This document shows, piece after piece, positions 36,594 through 44,362 of a stretch of DNA of 64,000 nt (positions are counted from its first letter, which is position 1; every line of letters starts with the position of its first letter). The notes beneath the pieces were generated by a model. It was not told where the DNA came from and made no database searches. It was given only the letters and a program-made list of their open reading frames with translations. The translations under genes were made by a program, and so were the position numbers. Source of the DNA: an uncultured bacterium (GTDB lineage Bacteria > Bacteroidota > Bacteroidia > Bacteroidales > Bacteroidaceae); NCBI GenBank assembly GCA_905214625.1, contig CAJMMQ010000009.1, positions 36,274 through 100,273 on the forward strand, written 5' to 3'.

Positions 36594-37506
36594 TTTTCTT
36601 TTCTGCTATTCTAAGTTTTGCACTTCGGCTTCTCGGGTTATTCTCCAGTTCCTCGTCGTCAGGCGTTATCACTTTATTGTTTATGAGGTTGAAAGGCGTC
36701 TCTATGCGCCCGAAGAAGTCTTGCTTCATCTTGCCCTCGGGATTGCCTGTCTTCATCACATTCTTCACTATGCGGTCTTCAAGGCTGTGGTATGTTATCA
36801 CCGACAGTCTGCCGCCGGGCCTCAGCAACTCCGTGGCCGACCTGAGCATCTCCTTCAGGGCGGTCATCTCATTGTTCACCTCGATGCGCAGGGCCTGAAA
36901 GAGCTTTGCCATGTCCTTCTTCTCGCGTTCCCGCCTGAACAGGCTTTCCACCGCGCCTATAAAGTCATGAGTGGTGTCTATCTTCTTGGCGGCACGCGCC
37001 TTAACCAGCGCAGCGGCTATCTTTCTCGAATTCTTCAGTTCGCCGTACAGATAGAATATGTCGGCCAGGCGTTCCTCGTCGTATGTGTTCACCACGTCGG
37101 CCGCAGTAGTGCCGTCGCGCTTGTTCATGCGCATGTCGAGCGGAGCGTCGAAGCGGAACGAGAAGCCGCGTGACTCGTCGTCAAAATGATGGCTCGACAC
37201 GCCGAGGTCGGCCAGCAGGCCGTCTATACGGTCAACGCCGTAGTAGCGCATCCAGTTTTTAAGATACCTGAAATTGCTCCTTACAAAGGTCAGACGGCTG
37301 TCATTGATAATGTTTTTCTCGGCGTCGGCGTCCTGGTCGAAGCTGTAGAGATGGCCACTGCCGTCAAGTCGCGACAGAATTTCGCGACTGTGACCGCCGC
37401 CACCAAAAGTTACGTCAACATATATGCCGCCCGGACTGATGTTCAGCCCGTCTACGCTGTCTTTCATCAAGACAGGAATGTGATATGTCTTTGCGGTGGT
37501 CACCAT
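36586..37506 (-). CDS. rsmH: 16S rRNA m4C1402 methyltransferase RsmH
   Basis: This 306-residue SAM-dependent enzyme N4-methylates C1402 of 16S rRNA. HIPVLMKDSVDGL opens the family fold. YVDVTFGGGGHSREIL contains the SAM-binding loop. DGLLADLGVSSHHFDD and GRLSVITYHSLEDRIVK are further signatures. It follows mraZ by 57 bp and overlaps ftsL. Confidence 0.98.
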   Translation of the reverse strand: MVTTAKTYHIPVLMKDSVDGLNISPGGIYVDVTFGGGGHSREILSRLDGSGHLYSFDQDADAEKNIINDSRLTFVRSNFRYLKNWMRYYGVDRIDGLLADLGVSSHHFDDESRGFSFRFDAPLDMRMNKRDGTTAADVVNTYDEERLADIFYLYGELKNSRKIAAALVKARAAKKIDTTHDFIGAVESLFRREREKKDMAKLFQALRIEVNNEMTALKEMLRSATELLRPGGRLSVITYHSLEDRIVKNVMKTGNPEGKMKQDFFGRIETPFNLINNKVITPDDEELENNPRSRSAKLRIAEKKND

Positions 37507-37563
37507 TGGCGTTATATTTGTGTGATGATTAGTAAGCTATAAAAAATCCGATTGCGGCGCACA

Positions 37564-38031
37564 TCATACGGCCTGTCCGCCGTTTAGGTCTTGTTTCATT
37601 ATCTCTTCGAGCGACGCCCCAAACTCCTCCGGCTCCATAAAAGGTTTGTCGGCGTTCTCGCGGCTCCATATCTCAATGGTGTCGTCCATGCCGATAAACT
37701 TTATCTCCTGACTTATGCCGGCCATCTTCATGTAGCGCTTGGGGATAAGAAAACGCCCGTTGGCGTCGAGCGAAACAACTTCTGCGTCGGCCACAAACTG
37801 GCGGAATATCTGCTGATGCCTGCTGTCCCAGCGGTTCAGGCGCGAGCGCAGGACCTCGGTCTGGCGGTTCCATACTGATGCGGGATAAAGCACGAGGCAG
37901 GGCTGGAACACATCCTTGCGCATGATGAGATATTCCTCATAAGAGTCTTGTAGCTCTTTGCGGAATATCGCCGGCAGAAAGGCGCGCCCCTTTACGTCGG
38001 TCTTGGCTTCTATGCTTCCCAAAAATCGCAT
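37564..38031 (-). CDS. mraZ: Transcriptional regulator MraZ
   Basis: The 155-residue protein has two SpoVT/AbrB-like half-domains: MRFLGSIEAKTDVKGRAFLP at the start and DANGRFLIPKRYM in the second. MraZ binds direct repeats upstream of its own gene and represses the dcw operon. The start at 38031 is the family start; the longer frame to 38112 would translate the operator. Length matches the family. Confidence 0.96.
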   Translation of the reverse strand: MRFLGSIEAKTDVKGRAFLPAIFRKELQDSYEEYLIMRKDVFQPCLVLYPASVWNRQTEVLRSRLNRWDSRHQQIFRQFVADAEVVSLDANGRFLIPKRYMKMAGISQEIKFIGMDDTIEIWSRENADKPFMEPEEFGASLEEIMKQDLNGGQAV

Positions 38032-38073
38032 GCGTACATCTATAATAGGAATCCGGTGCCAAAGGTAAGCATT

Positions 38074-38103
38074 TTCCTCCACATTCCCCCACAATTCTCC
38101 ACA
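38074..38103 (-). promoter_or_regulatory. MraZ operator: three 10-bp direct repeats
   Basis: On the minus strand three consecutive decamers TGTGGAGAAT, TGTGGGGGAA and TGTGGAGGAA span exactly 30 bp, about 43 bp before the mraZ ATG. A fourth box, TGTGGAGGCG, lies at 38136-38145. This matches the known MraZ site design of TGGG-type boxes repeated every 10 bp. The likely promoter (TTATTTTG-like, 38110-38130) sits between the array and the fourth box. Confidence 0.8.
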
Positions 38104-38159
38104 AAAATGCAAAATAATTATGTTAAAGTCGATAACGCCTCCACAATAACTCTCATAAA

Positions 38160-38799
38160 AGTATGATTTGACCTAAACGGACTATCAATTCACACCATCA
38201 TTGCCAAACATCAACATCCTGTCCTCACATTGATTTCCAAAGTTTTTTAATCATAATGCAGGCTTTTCTTTTTCTTCTTCAGCCTATGGCGTATCGTGCT
38301 CACGGCCCCTGCGGATTTAAACTATCAGACGGCTGGCATCTGCGGACAAAAGCAACGCCGGTGAAATGGCGGAAAAGAGCAGAATTACAGCAGAGAGAGC
38401 CACTACACTAATTATATTCCGTGAGACATTTTTCTCCATTAACTTACTTTCATATCCGCTTTGCACGGCAATCATTCTCTCCGTCTTTCTTCCTGCTCGA
38501 TGCCATGTATGGCCATCGCCCTTTTCTATATGTTGCCGTGTTTTCAAGCAGCTGCTTTTTCTCTGTCCCACATTGCCATAAACCTAATAATTTCGGCCTT
38601 TTCATCGAGTGTAGAGCCTTGACCAACCGCGTCTTTCACGGGAATTTACCCCTTTGAAGTAACACTGCCATGCAAGTTCACTTTTCATGCTTTCCTCTTG
38701 ATAATAATGCATACTTGTGTCTAACGCCATATTTGCTTTTCTGCGGATTTCGTCTCTCTTTTTTATCCATATTTTACATAATTTCTTTTTCAGCACAAA
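38160..38799. other. Intergenic stretch upstream of copy B, no convincing gene
   Basis: Part of the 1.4-kb gap between mraZ and the TPR regulator. A minus-strand frame 38317-38439 would encode a 40-residue hydrophobic peptide (MEKNVSRNIISVVALSAVIL...), but no promoter is seen and I do not call it. Another frame (38602-38829) starts inside copy B and has no support. Confidence 0.45.
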
Positions 38800-39199
38800 G
38801 TAAAAACTCATGACAAAATATTTTTTCAATCTGGAAAATCGAAGTGTAACGGATGTTAAATTAATGGTATTGGAAGTACAAATTAATTAACTTCTGTTTG
38901 CAATTAAACAGTTTAAACAACCTGAAAAGTCCGATTTTCATGCTAAAAAGCCGCACTTTCATATCATTAACGCACCGATTTCGCATCATAAACGGCCCAC
39001 TTTTGCACCGTAAATGGCATAGTAATATTTTTTAACCTTTCGTCTTTTATTCTTGAAATGCCGTAAGTTTCTGTATGTCAGCAGCTTTGCCGAAATGCGC
39101 CATTTTCGCCGTTTTTCGCTCCAAACCATGAGTCTGCGCAGAGCATCGCCATTCTGAGAGCGTCAAACGTTCGTGTTTCCGTCGTTTTTCTTTACAAAA
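38800..39199 (+). repeat. 400-bp intergenic element, copy B
   Basis: Same orientation as copy C (48672-49071). Positions 38945-39199 are identical to 48817-49071 over 255 bp by direct reading; the first ~145 bp differ at scattered positions. The ~22-bp mini-palindrome array is at 38925-39019. CACAAA occurs on both flanks (38794-38799 and 39200-39205), a possible short target duplication, but copies A and C lack an equivalent. Confidence 0.85.
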
Positions 39200-39368
39200 C
39201 ACAAATATCGAAGTGCATTTACATGCCATTACATAACACCGGCAGCGACCTGTTTGAGGCAATCTGAATGCGATACGTGCAATGCCGGCAGTAACAGCAG
39301 TTTGGCAAAAACACACATGCGGCCGGTATATGTTTTGGAGATAAAAAACGCACAGTGCGACATTTTTA

Positions 39369-39410
39369 AAAAATAAGCAATCCGGTTTTGTCATTAATTG
39401 CTTATTTTTG
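39369..39410 (+). promoter_or_regulatory. Promoter of the TPR/LuxR regulator overlapped by a 13-bp inverted repeat
   Basis: AAAAATAAGCAAT (39369-39381) and ATTGCTTATTTTT (39397-39409) are perfect inverted arms 15 bp apart. The right arm overlaps the -7 element TATTTTTG (39403-39410). The start codon is at 39441, giving a leader of about 25 nt. An operator for autoregulation is the most natural reading; a terminator for upstream transcription is the alternative. Confidence 0.55.
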
Positions 39411-39440
39411 CAACAATAAAAAATTTGAACCTTACAATTA

Positions 39441-40865
39441 ATGAACAGATACAAGTGTATAGTGGCCGTTTTGGTTATGTTAGTTGTCGGGGCTGTTGTG
39501 GCAGTGAGCATCAACGGCTGCAGCGGCACAGGCGAGGCTCTTGACGGGCAGAAGTTGCTGAAAAACGGGATAAGCAGCTTTAACAGCAATAACATTGTCA
39601 AGGCTTTCAGCGAACTGCAGCAGGCAGTTGCAGAGCTAAGGAAAGAAGGCGACGAAGACCGGCTCTTCGAGGCTTCGGTGTATCTTGCAATGATATATGA
39701 CCAGATAGGCCAGCGCGACCAGGCGTATAAGATACTGAAGTCGACAGAGTTCAGAGACGTTCCCAATTATAAGGACTACAGCTCACAGTATTATTTGCGC
39801 CTTATGGGCTATTATAAGGCACTGTTTGACAAAGACTATGCCTCGGCAGAGCGGTTTACCCGACGGGCGATAGACTTTTCGCGCAATAAATATCCGGGCG
39901 ATGCAGCTTATATGTATATGGACATGGCTAATCTTGCAGAGTTTTATATTATGAGCGGAAAGCAAGACAGCGCGTGGAATGCCATTGACTATCTGAAAAA
40001 GCAAAAGCCCGTTGAATACAACTTGTATCTGTCTGAAATGTATTATTGTATCGGCAGGCTTTATTATATGGAGCATGCCACAGACTCGGCCTATAGTAAT
40101 TTCGACAGGAGTCTGGATTTTTCACGTAAATATAATGTCTATGACAATGAGCTGGCCGCATTGGACATGCTGTCGAAGCTTGACAGCCTGACAAACAATC
40201 TGGTGTCGTATATCAATCACCGCCATGCTTACGACAGTCTGAAAGAAAAGATAAGAGGCAACGAAATTCATTATAAGGTGGCAATGATGCGCGAGCAGCA
40301 TAAAATAGACATGATAAAGCAGGAAAGCGAAAAGAGCAAGACTATTTTTCTACTGACCTCGTGCGTGCTGTTTTTCCTTATACTTGCAATGATTGTCGTG
40401 TTTGTGTATATATATAAGTCTGTCAAGACAAAACAGAAGATGGCATTGCTCGAAAAACGCAACCTTGACGCCACGGTGGAAATGGAGAGGCTTGAGAAGG
40501 AACTGCTGCAGCTGAAGATAGCAAAGCAGGGAGAAATGCTTGACCATACTTATAAAGAGAATCTCGTGATGAGCATGAAGCTTGTTGAGAACGGGCAGGA
40601 AGCCGACAAGATAAAACCTCTGGAACGTGTGCTGAAAGAGATGGACAGAAACTTTATAAGGAAGGTGGAGCAGCAGTTTCCCAGACTTTCAAAAAATGAC
40701 ATCCGCCTTATGAGTCTCATCAAAATAGGACTGTCGTCAAGCGAGATATCAAACATGCTGAACATAACAATGGACAGCCTCCACAAATCACGCTATCGCC
40801 TGCGCAAGAAGCTTGGACTGGCGAGCGGGCAGGAGCTTGAAGCTTTTATAAACTCTATTGAATGA
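39441..40865 (+). CDS. Membrane TPR regulator with C-terminal LuxR/sigma-4-like HTH
   Basis: The 474-residue protein has an N-terminal hydrophobic segment ending near Cys27 (SINGC), a helical TPR-like region (about 35-275), a membrane span at 301-325, a coiled coil (326-375) and a C-terminal helix-turn-helix (about 414-470; LSKNDIRLMSLIKIGLSSSE and RYRLRKKLGL). TPRs face the periplasm and the DNA-binding domain the cytoplasm. Such one-component regulators are widespread in Bacteroidales but their signals are mostly unknown. It lies 139 bp upstream of a three-gene operon of secreted proteins in the same direction, its probable target. Confidence 0.85.
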   Translation: MNRYKCIVAVLVMLVVGAVVAVSINGCSGTGEALDGQKLLKNGISSFNSNNIVKAFSELQQAVAELRKEGDEDRLFEASVYLAMIYDQIGQRDQAYKILKSTEFRDVPNYKDYSSQYYLRLMGYYKALFDKDYASAERFTRRAIDFSRNKYPGDAAYMYMDMANLAEFYIMSGKQDSAWNAIDYLKKQKPVEYNLYLSEMYYCIGRLYYMEHATDSAYSNFDRSLDFSRKYNVYDNELAALDMLSKLDSLTNNLVSYINHRHAYDSLKEKIRGNEIHYKVAMMREQHKIDMIKQESEKSKTIFLLTSCVLFFLILAMIVVFVYIYKSVKTKQKMALLEKRNLDATVEMERLEKELLQLKIAKQGEMLDHTYKENLVMSMKLVENGQEADKIKPLERVLKEMDRNFIRKVEQQFPRLSKNDIRLMSLIKIGLSSSEISNMLNITMDSLHKSRYRLRKKLGLASGQELEAFINSIE

Positions 40866-40953
40866 CAAACAAGCATTGCAACTGTTAACGTATTTAACAT
40901 TGTTGTCCATGCGTTGTCCATGTCCTATTTTAAAAATTGAAAGCATTTTATCC

Positions 40954-40961
40954 TAAATTTG
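40954..40961 (+). promoter_or_regulatory. Probable -7 element of the secreted-protein operon
   Basis: TAAATTTG fits TAnnTTTG and gives a leader of about 35 nt to the ATG at 41005. A -33 TTTG is absent, consistent with activator dependence. Confidence 0.5.
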
Positions 40962-41004
40962 CAAAAGATCAATATTTTTTGTCGGATTTAATAGATAAAA
41001 TGCA

Positions 41005-42657
41005 ATGGAAACAAAACACGTGTTAACATTATTAACAACTCTGGCATGCTTATTCATACCAGAAGTTGTGCTTGCGGATAATCCTTCAGACGAAGGATAC
41101 AGTGTGTCTACAGAAGTTTCAGCCAAAGGCGTTTTGCTTGAAGAGTTCACAGGAATAAACTGTGGATGGTGTCCGCAGGGACACGCCATTGCTGCCAAAC
41201 TTGCCAAGGCTTCTCCCGAAGTTTATGTTGTGGCTGTGCATGCCGGCTCGTTCTCTACCCCGGCATACGATGAGCCTGATTTCAGGACGGTAGAAGGCGA
41301 AAATATCGTAAAAGAGTTTAATGTGGAAAGGAGCGGATATCCCAGCGGAATGGTAAACAGGCATGACTTTTACGATACGGGCAATCCTGTTTGCGCACGG
41401 AGCTCATGGAAACCCTATACTAAACTTGGCGTCGCTGAAACTGCACCCGTGAATCTTCTGGTTACAAGCGGTTACGACGGCACGACAAGAGAACTCACGG
41501 TTCATGTAGAAGGATATTATACAGCTGACGCTCAGGCCGACAACCAGGCTCTTTGCGTGTTGTGGACTCAGGATAATATTATGGGGCCGCAAAACGGAGG
41601 CCTCGTGGGCGATGAATACATGCACCAGCATGTGCTGCGCGGATATCTTACCGATTTATGGGGCGAGGCCCTCGACTCTCCTGCCAAGGGAAAATATTTC
41701 TCGCGCGATTATAAGATTACATTGCCCGAAAGCATAAAAGAAGTAGAGGTGAAGCCCGGCGATGTAAGAATAATAGCATACGTAATGAGCGATAAGCGCG
41801 ACATACAGAACGTTACGGGCTGCAAGCCTGTGTACAGCAACTATGACATGCCCTTGGGCGGAGAGCTGGCTGAGCCTAAAATACCGATAGGAAGCTACTG
41901 GGGCTGCAGTTTCTTTGAGCTGGAACTTACAAACAAGAGCGACAAGGCAATAACAGAGGCTACCTTTGACATTGATGTGAACGGCAAGGTTGTGACGGCC
42001 TCATGGAGCGGAGAAATACCGTCGTTTGAGACAAAGGAAATAGTTGTCAGGTGCAATTATGATATTAAGGACAAGGGGCAGAACAGCTATAAAATATCGT
42101 TGCGCTCTATTAACGGCCAGAATGTTGACGAAAGTTCGCTCAGCGGCATCTTCACTTCTCCTATATCGGCCACTCCCGGCATAACTATAAAAATAAACAC
42201 CAACAATGAGGCAGACGAGAACCATTTTTATGTTAAGGATGCCGACGGCAACGTGGTTAAGGAGTTTGGCCCTTATCCGGCAGGAAAGGTAACACAGGCA
42301 ACGGAGAATATTACCCTTGATGCCGACAAGATATACTACATAGAAGTTACCGACTTCTGGGGCGACGGCATGTACACTCCGATGGGATATTACACGGCAC
42401 ATTCATCAGACGGCAGTCTGATAGAACAGATGTATGACATACCTGACTTTGGCGTGCGCAGCATATTCCGCACCTCAAAAGAAACAACGGGCATAGGCGG
42501 TGTTGCAGCAAATGCCGGCAACGGCCGTGTTACGGTGTATCGTCTTGACGGTACAGTGGTCTATGCAGGAAAACGTGACGGCATGAACTTGCCCGCAGGC
42601 GTTTACGTTATTTACGACGATGCAGCCCGCACTGTGACGAAACAGATAATAAAATGA
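41005..42657 (+). CDS. Secreted Omp28-like thioredoxin-fold protein, probable type IX cargo
   Basis: The 550-residue protein has a signal peptide (1-24) and then an Omp28/thioredoxin-like domain (about 38-260) with the redox-type motif CGWC (Cys53-Cys56) in EEFTGINCGWCPQGHAIAAK. Beta-rich domains follow. The last ~60 residues (TGIGGVAANAGNGRVTVYRL...GVYVIYDD...KQIIK) look like a type A sorting domain of the type IX secretion system: a short beta-sandwich with VYRLDG and LPAGVYV. It is the first gene of the operon, 39 bp before the next gene. Substrate unknown. Confidence 0.82.
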   Translation: METKHVLTLLTTLACLFIPEVVLADNPSDEGYSVSTEVSAKGVLLEEFTGINCGWCPQGHAIAAKLAKASPEVYVVAVHAGSFSTPAYDEPDFRTVEGENIVKEFNVERSGYPSGMVNRHDFYDTGNPVCARSSWKPYTKLGVAETAPVNLLVTSGYDGTTRELTVHVEGYYTADAQADNQALCVLWTQDNIMGPQNGGLVGDEYMHQHVLRGYLTDLWGEALDSPAKGKYFSRDYKITLPESIKEVEVKPGDVRIIAYVMSDKRDIQNVTGCKPVYSNYDMPLGGELAEPKIPIGSYWGCSFFELELTNKSDKAITEATFDIDVNGKVVTASWSGEIPSFETKEIVVRCNYDIKDKGQNSYKISLRSINGQNVDESSLSGIFTSPISATPGITIKINTNNEADENHFYVKDADGNVVKEFGPYPAGKVTQATENITLDADKIYYIEVTDFWGDGMYTPMGYYTAHSSDGSLIEQMYDIPDFGVRSIFRTSKETTGIGGVAANAGNGRVTVYRLDGTVVYAGKRDGMNLPAGVYVIYDDAARTVTKQIIK

Positions 42658-42695
42658 ATGGAAAAATAATTGTGTAACCCTAAAAACATTAGCTT

Positions 42696-44342
42696 ATGAA
42701 AAAGACATTACTATCAATAGCCTTGGCAGCATGTTGCACAATGGCTGTTTATGCCCAGTATGTTTCTGATCCGACAGAAAATACCAAGGTTACAGAGTCT
42801 ATAAGCAACTACGGCAATGATGCCGTGGTAAGCAAGGACGGCATTCTCTATTCAATACAGAGAATACCGGGACGTGACGAAGACGGCACAAGCAGACTGG
42901 CATACAATCTTCAGATACTTGACAAGGAAGGAAACCGCCTGTTGCCTGAAGGAGGCACTCAGGTGTGCAACGAAGCAAACCTTTCATACGTTGTTGTAAA
43001 TAATGTGCTGTATGCAGACAATGACGGCAACTGCCTTGTAATGGTAAGTGATTGCCGCAACTCTCCGAAAGACAATACACACAGAAGTTACACCATTTAT
43101 AAATACGGGCCCGACGGAAAGATGTTGTGGGATTCGGGCGTAAGTATGGCTGACGACATAGCAGACGGCGACGAGGCCATGCTGAGCGTAACTCAAGTGG
43201 CCGACGGAGGCTATGTGTTTACGTATGAGGTGTTCAGCGATGAACTGCAGAAGTCGTTTGTCCGTCTGGAGAAAATCACTTACGACGGAAAGAAGGCGTG
43301 GGACAGTCCGGTAGAGCTGAAGGATTCAAAGAGTCCTTATTCATGTCCGTTCGTAGTCGACGCCGGTGACAGTCAGGTGTTGCTGGTATATGCCAAAAGC
43401 TCAAACGAGTATATCATGGCGCAGCTGTACGATTTTGACGGAGCTCCATTATGGGATGAAGAACTGAAAGTTTATGTAGGGGGCTTCGATTCAACTCCTT
43501 TATACACAAAGCTGAAGGTGTTTAAAGCCCCGGAAGGAGCATTTGTTACATGGAGTGATGACCGCAATTTCGAAAATGTGTTCTCCAATTACATCTCTTA
43601 TGTAAAGCGCGACGGCACATTGGGCTTCCCGGGTGGAACAAATGCCCTTAAGATAAGCTATGCCAATGACTACTCAAGGCAAGTGCCTATGCTTTATTGC
43701 AACGAGGCCGACAACTGTGTTTACGCCATTTACAGACAGTATAACCAGGCATTACAGAGCTATTGCGGCATCTATATGCAGAAGATAAGCCTTGACGGCG
43801 AGCTGATGTGGGGGCCTGAAGGCAAGGCTATTGTGGCCATGCAGGATGATCGCTCTGTTGGCTATGCCACCGTTCAGAATGCATCAGGAACTGATGTTGC
43901 CGTATTTTATCAGACAAATAAAATCAGCGGAGGCGACGTTAAGACTTATGTTATGAGAATGGACAAAGACGGAAACAACTTGTGGGAAAAGGCTACCGAG
44001 CCATGTACTGTGGTCAGCGAGAAGAACGACCTGCTGTCTTCCACTTTAATTGACGGCAACTACTGGATTCTTACATGGTGCGACATGCGCATTTCTCCCG
44101 ACTTCTTCAGCTATGGAATGTATGCCCAGCGTGTAAATATAGACGGGTCTTTGGGTAATGTTGACACGGGCATTGGCGGCATTGCTGCCGGTTCTGCAGA
44201 TGATGAAGTTGCCGTTTATGGCATAGACGGATGTTTCGTCAAGTCTGCCAAGAGGGCTGATTGTATGTCAGGACTTCGTTCCGGAGTGTATGTCGTAAAG
44301 AACAAAGTTACCGGCAATACAGAAAAGGTTACAGTGAAATAG
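42696..44342 (+). CDS. Secreted beta-propeller-like protein, probable type IX cargo
   Basis: The 548-residue protein has a signal peptide (1-20). A repeated motif DG-x-x-x-W recurs through the body (DGKMLW, DGKKAW, DGAPLW, DGELMW, DGNNLW), each at a similar place in a roughly 60-90 residue unit, which suggests propeller blades. The C-terminus (TGIGGIAAGSADDEVAVYGI...GLRSGVYVVKN...KVTVK) again resembles a type A sorting domain. It is the second gene of the operon, 14 bp before the FN3 protein. No enzymatic motif is evident. Confidence 0.78.
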   Translation: MKKTLLSIALAACCTMAVYAQYVSDPTENTKVTESISNYGNDAVVSKDGILYSIQRIPGRDEDGTSRLAYNLQILDKEGNRLLPEGGTQVCNEANLSYVVVNNVLYADNDGNCLVMVSDCRNSPKDNTHRSYTIYKYGPDGKMLWDSGVSMADDIADGDEAMLSVTQVADGGYVFTYEVFSDELQKSFVRLEKITYDGKKAWDSPVELKDSKSPYSCPFVVDAGDSQVLLVYAKSSNEYIMAQLYDFDGAPLWDEELKVYVGGFDSTPLYTKLKVFKAPEGAFVTWSDDRNFENVFSNYISYVKRDGTLGFPGGTNALKISYANDYSRQVPMLYCNEADNCVYAIYRQYNQALQSYCGIYMQKISLDGELMWGPEGKAIVAMQDDRSVGYATVQNASGTDVAVFYQTNKISGGDVKTYVMRMDKDGNNLWEKATEPCTVVSEKNDLLSSTLIDGNYWILTWCDMRISPDFFSYGMYAQRVNIDGSLGNVDTGIGGIAAGSADDEVAVYGIDGCFVKSAKRADCMSGLRSGVYVVKNKVTGNTEKVTVK

Positions 44343-44362
44343 AAACTTAAAACATTATGTCT

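Noticed and set aside
38317..38439. 40-residue hydrophobic peptide on the minus strand
   Set aside because: It could be a small membrane protein, but there is no promoter, no neighbour in the same unit and no second copy to compare.
28160..38799. Composite transposon made of copies A and B carrying the dcw genes
   Set aside because: No transposase, no target duplication common to the copies, and the enclosed genes are essential and native in order and composition.
39047..39766. 239-codon minus-strand frame
   Set aside because: Its first half is antisense to the TPR/LuxR regulator and its end lies in copy B of the 400-bp element. Copy C has the same tail with a different beginning, so no common protein is encoded.
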